Source: Gammaproteobacteria bacterium (lineage in GTDB: Bacteria; Pseudomonadota; Gammaproteobacteria; DSM-16500). From it: a DNA stretch of 5,834 nt. Positions 1 through 5,630 of the stretch are shown piece after piece (position 1 is the stretch's first letter; each line of letters starts with the position of its first letter). The notes below the pieces were generated by a model. The model saw nothing but the letters and a program-made list of their open reading frames with translations. It was not told where the DNA came from and made no database searches. The DNA lies in the NCBI GenBank assembly GCA_004322325.1, contig SCTP01000044.1, positions 1 through 5,834 of the forward strand. Reading direction: 5' to 3'. The translations under genes and the position numbers were made by a program.

Positions 1-532
1 GAAGACAACTTATCTTAGCTAGCGTATCTCTACCAACCATGGTAGAGGTTGACTCGTTATAAATTCTAATTAATTTATCTTGATTAATGATATCACGAGG
101 TAAACTCTCCCCATTTTTATATAATTTGGCTAAAGATTTAATTAATTCAGCTGATGCCATTCCAATTTCTTTATCACCCGCTAAACTTTTGCTACCCTGT
201 TTTTGATGTGCTTGCAATAAATTTATTAAATTATTATATTGCTCCTCTAGTAATACTTTCTCATCAATTGGTTTTTCTATTAATGATACTTCTGTCATTC
301 TCCTCTCTTTGTTGGTGATATCGCTTTGCTCAAGTTCTTTTTTTTCACGACCTGAAACTCCAGCGTTAGACAGCGAACGCCCATATTTAAGAAGAGTTTT
401 TATTGTATTTCTCCCTTCCGCACGACTTACAGTGCTAGGCTTTTTCGATTTATTTTTATTATTGTTGTTATTGTTATTACTTATAGTGCTAGCCTCTTTT
501 GAGTCGTTATCGCCATCTTTATTACCACCCAT
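1..532 (-). CDS. Unrecognised Asn/Lys-rich hydrophilic protein, C-terminus outside window
   Basis: An open frame of 177 codons runs without a stop from an ATG at 532 to the window edge. The start is well supported: GAGGAG (540-545) lies 7 nt upstream. I do not recognise the family. Residues 1-40 are polar and low-complexity (MGGNKDGDND at the start, seven consecutive Asn at 19-25, then a Lys-rich stretch at 26-31), so this part is probably disordered. Residues 41-78 are basic and charged. Residues 79-177 look helical and soluble, with heptad-like Leu/Ile spacing around VLLEEQYNNLINLL (93-106). There is no signal peptide or membrane segment. The DNA is clearly more AT-rich than the dcw genes nearby, with many AAA, AAT and TTA codons. 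An in-frame ATG at 298 (residue 79) is a weaker alternative start. A secreted effector of a host-associated bacterium is possible on composition alone; nothing in the sequence proves it. Confidence 0.72.
   Translation of the reverse strand, partial: MGGNKDGDNDSKEASTISNNNNNNNKNKSKKPSTVSRAEGRNTIKTLLKYGRSLSNAGVSGREKKELEQSDITNKERRMTEVSLIEKPIDEKVLLEEQYNNLINLLQAHQKQGSKSLAGDKEIGMASAELIKSLAKLYKNGESLPRDIINQDKLIRIYNESTSTMVGRDTLAKISCL
425..492. repeat. Two 14-bp direct repeats, 54 bp apart, inside the Asn-rich gene
   Basis: ACTTACAGTGCTAG (425-438) and ACTTATAGTGCTAG (479-492) differ at one base. The 54-bp offset is 18 codons, so on the minus strand both copies are read in the same frame. They encode A-S-T-I-S (residues 14-18) and P-S-T-V-S (32-36), which flank the poly-Asn/Lys stretch. 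This looks like a small in-frame duplication that helped build the low-complexity N-terminus, though chance in AT-rich DNA is not excluded. Confidence 0.5.
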
Positions 533-565
533 GGCCCTTCTCCTCTATTAAAAAGCGCCATATTC

Positions 566-571
566 AGTATA
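566..571 (-). promoter_or_regulatory. Possible -10 element for the Asn-rich gene
   Basis: The 113-nt spacer between the vapC stop (646) and the next start (532) is AT-rich. Read on the minus strand it contains TATACT, a 5/6 match to the -10 consensus, 34 nt before the ATG. No convincing -35 lies 17 nt upstream. A TTGATT further upstream (about 615-620) pairs better with a poor -10, TATTTA. The gene probably has its own promoter, or is read through from vapBC. I saw no hairpin terminator after vapC. Confidence 0.25.
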
Positions 572-645
572 AAGCTATTGATAGAGAGAATTATTAAATA
601 GAAAAAGGAGTGATATTAATCAATAAGATAAAAGCTAAATAGAGT

Positions 646-1023
646 TTATTTTAATAACAAAATGCTCTTATCCGGATAATGCCGCAAGTTACGCGTTGCA
701 ATTTTATGCTTATTAACTTTCGCGGTAGCCCAGATCAAGCAATCGATCGTCGTAAGCGTGATACCTTGTTTTCGATAATGTTGATAATTTTCACTCGCTC
801 GCTTGGTAATTTCTACCGTCAACGATTCAATGCGACAAGCTCGCATGAAATAATCAGTTACTTCTTGCTCTTTTGGTTGCATTCCTGCATACAATTCATA
901 GACAGTTAATAAGCTTAAAAAAGCTGCGCCTCGCTCCCACAACGGAATAATCAAATCCTTTGCCTCTGCTACGCCTCGCAAAAAATCGATGGCAATATCT
1001 GTATCAATCATGACGGTTTGCAT
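646..1023 (-). CDS. vapC: VapC-family PIN-domain ribonuclease toxin
   Basis: Toxin of a type II toxin-antitoxin pair. PIN-domain VapC proteins are Mg2+-dependent RNases, often cutting tRNA or rRNA loops, and are held inactive by their antitoxin. The protein has 125 residues from the chosen start, normal for VapC. The acidic metal-binding residues are in place: D7 in MIDTDIAIDFLRG, E43 in TVYELYAG, D94 in TTIDCLIWATA, and the C-terminal TRNLRHYP (110-117) that resembles the family's T-x-N-x-x-H-F ending. The start at 1023 is preferred because AAGGTGG (1032-1038) lies 8 nt upstream. The longer GTG start at 1035 falls inside that Shine-Dalgarno sequence, and the ATG at 1011 has none. The gene overlaps the antitoxin gene by 20 nt, so the two are probably translationally coupled. 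All catalytic positions look intact. The RNA target cannot be read from sequence. Confidence 0.9.
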   Translation of the reverse strand: MQTVMIDTDIAIDFLRGVAEAKDLIIPLWERGAAFLSLLTVYELYAGMQPKEQEVTDYFMRACRIESLTVEITKRASENYQHYRKQGITLTTIDCLIWATAKVNKHKIATRNLRHYPDKSILLLK

Positions 1024-1243
1024 ATTTTCGACCACCTTCTTGGCGTAATTTATTCACTAGATCAACACTGGTATCCTTACGCTCTTGCCATTTTCCAAAA
1101 CTTTCTTTGGCTTTTTGCAATCGATAATGATGCAAGTATTCTATTAATGCTGCTTCTACTACCGCACTAAAGTTAGAAGCAATCTCATTAGCTTCTTTTA
1201 CAAGCTCTTCTGATACGGAGATGGTTTTTTTTACCGCGCTCAT
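1004..1243 (-). CDS. vapB: VapB antitoxin, ribbon-helix-helix/CcdA-like
   Basis: A 79-residue protein immediately upstream of, and overlapping, a VapC toxin. Residues 6-40 have the ribbon-helix-helix layout: a short strand (KTISVSEEL), helix A (ELVKEANEIA), a turn (SNFS) and helix B (AVVEAALIEYLHHYR). This resembles the CcdA-type N-terminal DNA-binding and dimerisation domain. Residues 41-79 are charged and rich in Lys, Arg, Gln and Glu (KWQERKD, KLRQEGGRKYANRHD), as expected for the flexible tail that wraps the toxin and is open to protease attack. Known relatives repress their own promoter, with the toxin as co-repressor. The ATG at 1243 has GAGG (1253-1256) 9 nt upstream. The family name vapB rests mainly on the partner; a CcdA-like label would fit equally well. 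Confidence 0.85.
   Translation of the reverse strand: MSAVKKTISVSEELVKEANEIASNFSAVVEAALIEYLHHYRLQKAKESFGKWQERKDTSVDLVNKLRQEGGRKYANRHD
1032..1038 (-). promoter_or_regulatory. Ribosome binding site that fixes the vapC start
   Basis: AAGGTGG on the minus strand sits 8 nt before the ATG at 1023, within the last codons of vapB. It overlaps the in-frame GTG at 1035, which makes that GTG an unlikely initiation codon. Its placement inside vapB fits coupled translation of toxin and antitoxin. Confidence 0.65.
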
Positions 1244-1276
1244 ATAAGTACGCCTCGTTTTACCTTATTCATTATT

Positions 1277-1305
1277 AGTATAATTTAATCCTACTTTTTT
1301 GTCAT
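1277..1305 (-). promoter_or_regulatory. vapBC promoter (-35 ATGACA, 17 bp, -10 TATACT)
   Basis: On the minus strand the -35 hexamer ATGACA (1300-1305) and the -10 hexamer TATACT (1277-1282) are each 5/6 matches to the sigma-70 consensus, with an exact 17-bp spacer. The -35 starts 6 nt past the ftsI stop codon. A short inverted repeat, ATTAT-tagt-ATAAT (1271-1284), overlaps the -10 and could be an autoregulatory operator for the RHH antitoxin, though its 5-bp arms are short for AT-rich DNA. No terminator separates ftsI from this promoter, so dcw read-through into vapBC is also possible. Confidence 0.7.
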
Positions 1306-1311
1306 CCTTTT

Positions 1312-3000
1312 TTAGCCCACCGTTTGCAGCACCCCATCCGGCGGCACATTTAAAATCCTGAGCGACCCTTCCATAATCCGCTCAAACACCGGCGCCGAGA
1401 TTTCACCCCCTTGATGCTGCTTACCCTGCGGATCATGCAACACCACCACAATAATCAAACGCGGATCACTCACCGGCGCAATCCCCACAAACGAAGAATT
1501 GAATCTATTTTTTTGATAACCCTTCGCCCCCATCAGCCACGCCGTCCCCGTTTTCCCCGCGACGCGATAACCCGGCACACTCGCTGCATGAGCCGTACCA
1601 CCTTTAAAAGTCACCGCTTCCAATAACAACAACATCTGCTGCACCGTCTTCGCATCCATCACGCGCTCACCAACAGGCGGATGATCCAAACGCAAAATAG
1701 AAAGAGGTACTTTCATCCCATTATTAGCCAGCACAGCATAAGCATGAGCGAGCTGCAAAGCCGTCACAGAAAGACCATAACCAAACGAAAGTGTCGCCAA
1801 GGGAAAAGAACCAGCCGGCTGTTTGACAAGCACACCATTCTGCTCGCCAGGAAAACCAATATTCAGCGCCTCTCCAAAACCCACTCGATGCAATAAACTC
1901 CACAATTGATCCGGCGGTAAAGAAAGTGCAATTTTAGCCGCCCCCATGTTACTCGAAATTTGTAAAATCTGCGCCATACTGAGAACACCATTATTCTTTT
2001 CATCTTTCACCACATGATGCCCCACCCGCATCCAACCTGGAGACGTGTTAATGAATGAATCAGGTTTATAAAAACCTGTTTCTAATGCACTCGCTTCCGT
2101 AAATGCTTTGATCACCGACCCCGGCTCGAAAAGATCCGTCACCGCACGATTGCGTAATCGATCACTCATGCGCGCAGGACGATTGTTGGGATTAAATGAA
2201 GGCTGATTCACCATCGCCAAAATTTCGCCTGTTTTAGCATCCAACACAATCACCGACCCCGAACGAGCTTGGCTTTGTGCCACACCGTTTAATAATTCGC
2301 GATAAGCAAGATATTGAATACGTCTATCAATACTCAACACTAAATCATGCCCCGGCTTTTGCTCATTAACATTTTGCACATCCGCAATTTCGCGACCGAG
2401 ACGATCTTTAATCACCCATTTTTTGCCAGGCTCACCCGCTAACCATTCGTTATAGGATAATTCCAAACCTTCTTGCCCACGATCATCCACATTGGTAAAA
2501 CCCACCACATGCGCCGTCACTTCGCCTTCTGGATAATAGCGATGATATTCTTTCTGCAAATACACCCCCGGAATAGCCAGCAGCTTAATTTGATTCGCCA
2601 CTTCCGGCGAAAGCGCGCGTTTAAGATAAACAAATTCGCGTTTTTGCTTTTGATATCGATGCACCATAAAAGTGATTTCTGACGATTTGATATTTAATAA
2701 GCGACTAAGATCAGATAAGTCTTCGTCCGAGACAATAAATTCTTGCGGGTTCATCCATACAGAATATACCAACGTACTCACCGCCAATGGAAATCCATTC
2801 CGATCCACCATCATGCCGCGAAAAGCAGGCGTATTGACCAACCGAATAACACGTTCATCGCCTTGTTTTCTTAGAAAATGCTGATTCAAAACGGTCAGCT
2901 CAAAGATACGCCACGTTAATCCTACTGCAGCGAGTACAATGAGGAATAATACCCAATAAAAACGCCAAGCGATAAAGTAACTCTTCGAATCGGTCTTCAC
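1312..3000 (-). CDS. ftsI: Septal peptidoglycan D,D-transpeptidase FtsI (PBP3)
   Basis: Class B penicillin-binding protein that cross-links septal peptidoglycan with FtsW in the divisome. The 562-residue length is close to the E. coli protein. In order: a short cytoplasmic tail, one membrane helix (about 11-33), the pedestal domain opening with RGMMVDRNGFPLA (61-73), and a C-terminal periplasmic transpeptidase domain. All three penicillin-binding motifs are intact: S295-V-I-K298 with nucleophile S295, S349-S-N351, and K483-T-G485. The start is GTG at 2998-3000. It overlaps the ftsL stop by 4 nt (GTGA), with a weak GGTGAT Shine-Dalgarno about 9 nt upstream, so translation probably depends on coupling to ftsL. 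It is the last dcw gene here: murE does not follow, and vapBC does. Confidence 0.97.
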   Translation of the reverse strand: MKTDSKSYFIAWRFYWVLFLIVLAAVGLTWRIFELTVLNQHFLRKQGDERVIRLVNTPAFRGMMVDRNGFPLAVSTLVYSVWMNPQEFIVSDEDLSDLSRLLNIKSSEITFMVHRYQKQKREFVYLKRALSPEVANQIKLLAIPGVYLQKEYHRYYPEGEVTAHVVGFTNVDDRGQEGLELSYNEWLAGEPGKKWVIKDRLGREIADVQNVNEQKPGHDLVLSIDRRIQYLAYRELLNGVAQSQARSGSVIVLDAKTGEILAMVNQPSFNPNNRPARMSDRLRNRAVTDLFEPGSVIKAFTEASALETGFYKPDSFINTSPGWMRVGHHVVKDEKNNGVLSMAQILQISSNMGAAKIALSLPPDQLWSLLHRVGFGEALNIGFPGEQNGVLVKQPAGSFPLATLSFGYGLSVTALQLAHAYAVLANNGMKVPLSILRLDHPPVGERVMDAKTVQQMLLLLEAVTFKGGTAHAASVPGYRVAGKTGTAWLMGAKGYQKNRFNSSFVGIAPVSDPRLIIVVVLHDPQGKQHQGGEISAPVFERIMEGSLRILNVPPDGVLQTVG

Positions 3001-3332
3001 TCGTGAATAATCACCACTGACTTATGATCAGGCACTACCATATTTAATTTTTCTTCCGCGAGTTGCTGAACGCGTGCCTGCATCATCAACGCACCTCGCT
3101 CCAATAGCAATTGCCCGCGCTCGACGTGCAACCGATTTTGCTCCGTCAAACGGTGTTGATAGCTGGCGTATAATTCCCGCGAAGTATGGGTGATATAAAC
3201 TACTCCTAACGCGGAAAATAAGATCCCCAGTATCAATGCACATACCGTCATCTGCCGCCAAGTGGCAACGTGGGTCAGCATGAGATGGCGTGATAATACA
3301 CCTTGATGAACTAAGCGTGCTGCTGCGTTCAT
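2997..3332 (-). CDS. ftsL: Cell division protein FtsL
   Basis: Small bitopic divisome protein that pairs with FtsB, binds FtsQ and helps activate FtsWI. The 111 residues show the FtsL layout: a cytoplasmic N-terminus (1-27), one membrane helix (about 28-48, MTVCALILGILFSALGVVYIT), then a periplasmic helix rich in Leu, Gln, Arg and Glu (about 51-97) that should form the coiled coil, and a short tail. Primary sequence is poorly conserved in this family, so position between rsmH and ftsI is a major part of the evidence. The ATG at 3330-3332 overlaps the rsmH stop (ATGA) and has GGAG (3341-3344) 8 nt upstream. The 3' end overlaps the ftsI start. Confidence 0.92.
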   Translation of the reverse strand: MNAAARLVHQGVLSRHLMLTHVATWRQMTVCALILGILFSALGVVYITHTSRELYASYQHRLTEQNRLHVERGQLLLERGALMMQARVQQLAEEKLNMVVPDHKSVVIIHE

Positions 3333-4288
3333 AGTCGTTTCTCCGCTATTCGTAAAATGGCGCTCCGTGCTCGTGGATTGGCATTCACTTCTTGCTCGCT
3401 CGGCTTAATTGATTTACCGATGGAGATTAAGCGTGAATGAAACCCACTCCCTTTTACTGGCAAACCTCGCGGTAACTCCTCGCCTTTTTCATGAAGCTTA
3501 ATGAATTGCTTCACGATTCGGTCTTCTAACGAATGAAAACTGATCACAGCTAATCGGCCGCCGATAGCTAAACTATTTAATGCTTGGGTTAAGGCTAATG
3601 ATAAATCAGTGAGTTCTTCATTAATCGCAATACGAATCGCTTGAAAACTGCGCGTGGCAGGATGTTTATCGTGCGGCTTCTTGGGTCTTGGCATCGCTTG
3701 TTTGATGATGTCAGCGAGCTGAAGAGTGGTAGTAATCGGTGTCGCCTCGCGCGCTGTCACAATCGCGCGTGCAATGCGACGGGAACATTTTTCTTCGCCA
3801 TATTGCCATAAAACGTCCGTCAGCGTTTTTTCATCCACCGTGGCTAGCCATTCCATAGCACTCATGCCGCGTGTCGTATCCATGCGCATGTCTAACGTGC
3901 CGCTTTTCATAAAGCTAAAACCACGTTCCGGATTATCTAACTGCGGTGAAGAAACCCCTAAATCAAATAAAATACCGCTGACTTTACCGGCTAAATCTAA
4001 TTTGCTTAACTCCGTTTGCATATTGGCAAACGAGCCGTGAATAATGCTGAATCGGGCATCTTGGCTAAAGTATTGCTGTGCATAAGCACAAGCTTCAGGA
4101 TCTTTATCGAAAGCGATTAATCGACCGTTGGCTTCTAAGCGGCTTAAAATAGCGCGTGAATGACTGCCGCGACCAAAGGTCGCATCGACGTAAATTCCGC
4201 TTGGGGAAAGCACAAGGTGATCGACAGTCTCGTTTAACAAGACTGGATGATGTTGGTGAAACACGTCATTCATTTGGCACACAGCCAT
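3329..4288 (-). CDS. rsmH: 16S rRNA (cytosine(1402)-N(4))-methyltransferase RsmH (MraW)
   Basis: SAM-dependent enzyme that adds the N4-methyl group to C1402 in the 16S rRNA decoding centre. The protein has 319 residues, close to the usual ~313. Visible motifs: HPVLLNE (14-20), the SAM-binding loop VDATFGRGSHS (34-44), FDKDP (60-64) ending the next strand, FDLGVSSPQLD (108-118), the family block RSFQAIRIAINEEL (213-226), ISFHSLEDRIVK (249-260), and the C-terminal NPRARSAILR (304-313). The start is uncertain. ATG 4288 has GGAG about 13 nt upstream, which is long. The in-frame ATG at 4273 has no clear Shine-Dalgarno but would give a length nearer the family norm. It lies 23 nt after mraZ and overlaps ftsL by 4 nt, inside the coupled dcw operon. 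Confidence 0.97.
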   Translation of the reverse strand: MAVCQMNDVFHQHHPVLLNETVDHLVLSPSGIYVDATFGRGSHSRAILSRLEANGRLIAFDKDPEACAYAQQYFSQDARFSIIHGSFANMQTELSKLDLAGKVSGILFDLGVSSPQLDNPERGFSFMKSGTLDMRMDTTRGMSAMEWLATVDEKTLTDVLWQYGEEKCSRRIARAIVTAREATPITTTLQLADIIKQAMPRPKKPHDKHPATRSFQAIRIAINEELTDLSLALTQALNSLAIGGRLAVISFHSLEDRIVKQFIKLHEKGEELPRGLPVKGSGFHSRLISIGKSIKPSEQEVNANPRARSAILRIAEKRL

Positions 4289-4311
4289 ATAAGTTTATCA
4301 ACTCCGTACCT

Positions 4312-4773
4312 TTACAACGAAATAGACTTGACCTCTTCAGGTAAGCTGGAATCGCCCGCACTTGATTCTTCATCTAGCCAGCGATTTCGGCATTTCTCCC
4401 AATGCGCTTCATCCCACAGCTCAAACTTCTTCCCCTGCCCGACCAACACCGCATGCTTTGCTAAGCCTGCATAATCGCGTAATAGCGGCGGCAGCAGAAG
4501 GCGACCCTGACCATCCATTTCTACATCGGTTGCATGCCCGATCAGCAAACGCTGAATGCGGCGAGCAGCCGGATTAAAACTGGGTAGGCTAGCCAATTTC
4601 TTTTCAATTTCCTCCCATTCTGGCAATGGATAGAGCAGCAAACAGCGCTCTTCCGTATCGATGGTTAATACGACTGCACTCCGACCATCTAGTTGCAGCC
4701 GTTCACGGTACCGGGTTGGCATCACTATTCGGCCTTTTGGATCGATGTTGATTCCGTTAATGCCGCGAAACAT
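4312..4773 (-). CDS. mraZ: Transcriptional regulator MraZ
   Basis: First gene of the dcw cluster. It encodes a ring-forming DNA-binding protein that in E. coli represses its own operon promoter. The 153-residue product has the expected two tandem SpoVT/AbrB-like domains, each with the signature D-x-x-G-R: D11-PKG-R15 (within INIDPKGRIVMP) and D87-GQG-R91 (within VEMDGQGRLLLP). The N-terminal MFRGINGINID is typical of the family. The ATG at 4773 was chosen because it gives this N-terminus and has AGGGTG 5-6 nt upstream (4780-4785). The same frame stays open up to 4953, but that extension crosses the mraZ promoter and the rnpB 3' end and is not coding. The matching operator array lies directly upstream. 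Confidence 0.96.
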   Translation of the reverse strand: MFRGINGINIDPKGRIVMPTRYRERLQLDGRSAVVLTIDTEERCLLLYPLPEWEEIEKKLASLPSFNPAARRIQRLLIGHATDVEMDGQGRLLLPPLLRDYAGLAKHAVLVGQGKKFELWDEAHWEKCRNRWLDEESSAGDSSLPEEVKSISL

Positions 4774-4809
4774 GGCGTTCACCCTAAATACAGTAAAAAT
4801 GCCTTGTAG

Positions 4810-4824
4810 GTAATAGCAAATATA
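4810..4824 (-). promoter_or_regulatory. Candidate mraZ/dcw promoter -10 region
   Basis: On the minus strand two -10 candidates sit just downstream of the operator boxes: TATATT (4819-4824), and an extended-type TGC-TATTAC (4810-4818). No strong -35 is found at 17 bp; the best upstream hexamers overlap the TGTGG boxes. Either choice puts transcription initiation about 35-45 nt before the mraZ ATG and places bound MraZ across the promoter. Confidence 0.5.
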
Positions 4825-4869
4825 CCACAAATTTCCACAAAACAACACTTTTTGCCACAAACTTCCACA
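4825..4869 (-). promoter_or_regulatory. MraZ operator: four TGTGG boxes on a 10-bp period
   Basis: On the plus strand CCACA recurs at 4825-4829, 4835-4839, 4855-4859 and 4865-4869, which is TGTGG on the coding strand. All fall on one 10-bp grid. The middle grid position (4845-4849) is occupied by a degenerate box. Known E. coli MraZ sites are TGGGN direct repeats separated by 5 nt, so the period is the same and the core differs by one base. Helical phasing fits a ring-shaped multimer binding one face of the DNA. The position upstream of mraZ and over its promoter suggests autorepression. Confidence 0.82.
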
Positions 4870-4883
4870 GCAACGGGGATAAA

Positions 4884-5228
4884 AGGGGAGCCAGTCGATA
4901 AGCCGGGTTCTGTCGTGGGCAACCATTTGTCTGGGATGTTTGTCACCAAACACCTCAAGCGACCTACCCGAACTCAGTGCGGGTCACACTATCGAGTTCT
5001 GTTTGGTCTTGCTCCAAGTGGGGTTTACCGTGCCGTCGCTGTTACCAGCGACGCGGTGCGCTCTTACCGCACCTTTTCACCCTTACCGCTTGCGCGGCGG
5101 TTTGTTTTCTGTGGCACTTTCCAAAGGCTTGCGCCTGTCCAGGCATTACCTGGCACTCCACCCTGTGGAGCCCGGACTTTCCTCCCGTATCATCGAGATG
5201 ATAGAGCGGCTGCCTAACTGGCTCGGTG
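4884..5228 (-). ncRNA. rnpB: RNase P RNA, bacterial class A
   Basis: Catalytic RNA that matures the 5' ends of tRNAs with the RnpA protein. The minus strand carries the diagnostic blocks in order: GAGGAAAGTCCGGGCTC near the 5' end, AAGGGTGAAAAGGTGCGG and TAAGAGCGCACCG in the middle, GGTAAACCCCAC followed by GGAGCAAGACCAAA, and ACGACAGAACCCGGCTTA near the 3' end. Paired elements are visible: P1 GAGCCAGTT with GACTGGCTC (4888-4896), P2 GGCAGCC with GGTTGCC, a short P3 (TATCAT-CTCG-ATGATA), P8 closed by GCAA, P12 GTCGCTG-GTAA-CAGCGAC, and P18 closed by GTGA. The ends are set from P1 and may be off by a few bases. At about 345 nt it is shorter than the 377-nt E. coli RNA, partly through the reduced P3 and P8. 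A short T run (4881-4884) follows, without its own hairpin. Confidence 0.96.
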
Positions 5229-5231
5229 GGG

Positions 5232-5261
5232 AGTCTAGCAACTCTATTTATGCAACGTCAA
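5232..5261 (-). promoter_or_regulatory. rnpB promoter (-35 TTGACG, 18 bp, extended -10 TAGACT)
   Basis: On the minus strand TTGACG (5256-5261, 5/6) and TAGACT (5232-5237, 4/6) are 18 bp apart, and TGC precedes the -10 as in extended -10 promoters. P1 of the RNA begins about 7 nt downstream, as expected. The bases between the -10 and the start are GC-rich (CCCCACC), a discriminator type seen at stringently controlled stable-RNA promoters. The -35 lies within the last codons of the upstream gene. Confidence 0.7.
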
Positions 5262-5630
5262 GGATACATCAGGATGGGGTCCGACAATCCCTGTAAACAG
5301 GCGGTTTAACGATTCGCTATGAACAGGATCATAGGCATGGTGGCTAAAAATGGAGGAATTCGCTGGTCGTTTTTCGGGAAAAATATGCAGGTCAATCCTA
5401 AATTTTTGTTCCCACGTATGCAGGATTTTTTCAGCTTCCTGGCTAAACTCCCCTTTTAAAAAAACTAATTCACGTAAAATAGCCAGATGCCCTGCCAATT
5501 CAACTCGAGTTAATTGGCAACCTGCAGGAAGTTTGCCCGTGCGATTATATTCCTCATAAATTTTAAGAATACTGACTATTTCCGTCGCTTCGACCATCCG
5601 GATACGCAAAGCAACTGTGTTTCCCATCAT
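5244..5630 (-). CDS. Unrecognised small soluble protein, second gene of a coupled pair
   Basis: A 128-residue frame that I cannot assign to a family. Residues 1-12 (MMGNTVALRIRM) look like a short strand. Residues 13-80 are predicted mostly helical with alternating Glu/Lys and Leu/Ile (ATEIVSILKIYEEY, RVELAGHLAILRELVFLKGEF). The C-terminal 45 residues are Pro/His/Ser-rich and probably loose. No signal peptide or membrane helix is seen. Two adjacent ATGs (5630, 5627) are possible; the strong GGGAGG just upstream is 7 nt from the second and only 4 nt from the first, so 5627 may be the real start. The ATG at 5630 overlaps the stop of the upstream gene (ATGA), suggesting co-translation. Its stop lies inside the rnpB promoter region, and no terminator was seen between them. 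Confidence 0.75.
   Translation of the reverse strand: MMGNTVALRIRMVEATEIVSILKIYEEYNRTGKLPAGCQLTRVELAGHLAILRELVFLKGEFSQEAEKILHTWEQKFRIDLHIFPEKRPANSSIFSHHAYDPVHSESLNRLFTGIVGPHPDVSLTLHK

Noticed and set aside
30..47. Inverted repeat TCTACC-AACCAT-GGTAGA as a terminator or operator
   Set aside because: It has 6-bp arms with no T run and lies well inside an open reading frame, so it is probably chance.
309..551. Plus-strand frame with a Leu-rich stretch resembling a membrane helix
   Set aside because: It is the antisense of the Asn/Lys codons of the minus-strand gene (AAT/AAC/AAA read backwards give Leu/Ile/Phe codons). The minus-strand frame is longer and has a good ribosome site.
679..909. Plus-strand frame of 76 codons
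   Set aside because: It is antisense to vapC, whose PIN-domain residues make the minus strand clearly coding.
1292..1308. Mini-frame ATG ACA AAA AAG TAG after an AAGG, as a remnant of a murE start
   Set aside because: Only four codons remain, and these bases are better explained as the vapBC -35 region and spacer. There is nothing to align to murE.
4831..4869. DnaA boxes (TTATCCACA-like) suggesting an origin
   Set aside because: The best matches are 7 of 9. The exact 10-bp period and position before mraZ fit MraZ repeats better, and no dnaA or AT-rich unwinding region is nearby.
4774..4953. Open frame extending mraZ upstream to a 213-residue protein
   Set aside because: The extra 60 codons cross the mraZ promoter, the operator boxes and the conserved 3' end of RNase P RNA. 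The family N-terminus MFRG begins at 4773.
4852..5296. Several plus-strand open frames of 74-121 codons
   Set aside because: They are antisense to rnpB and exist because the structured GC-rich RNA has few stops. They have no recognisable product.
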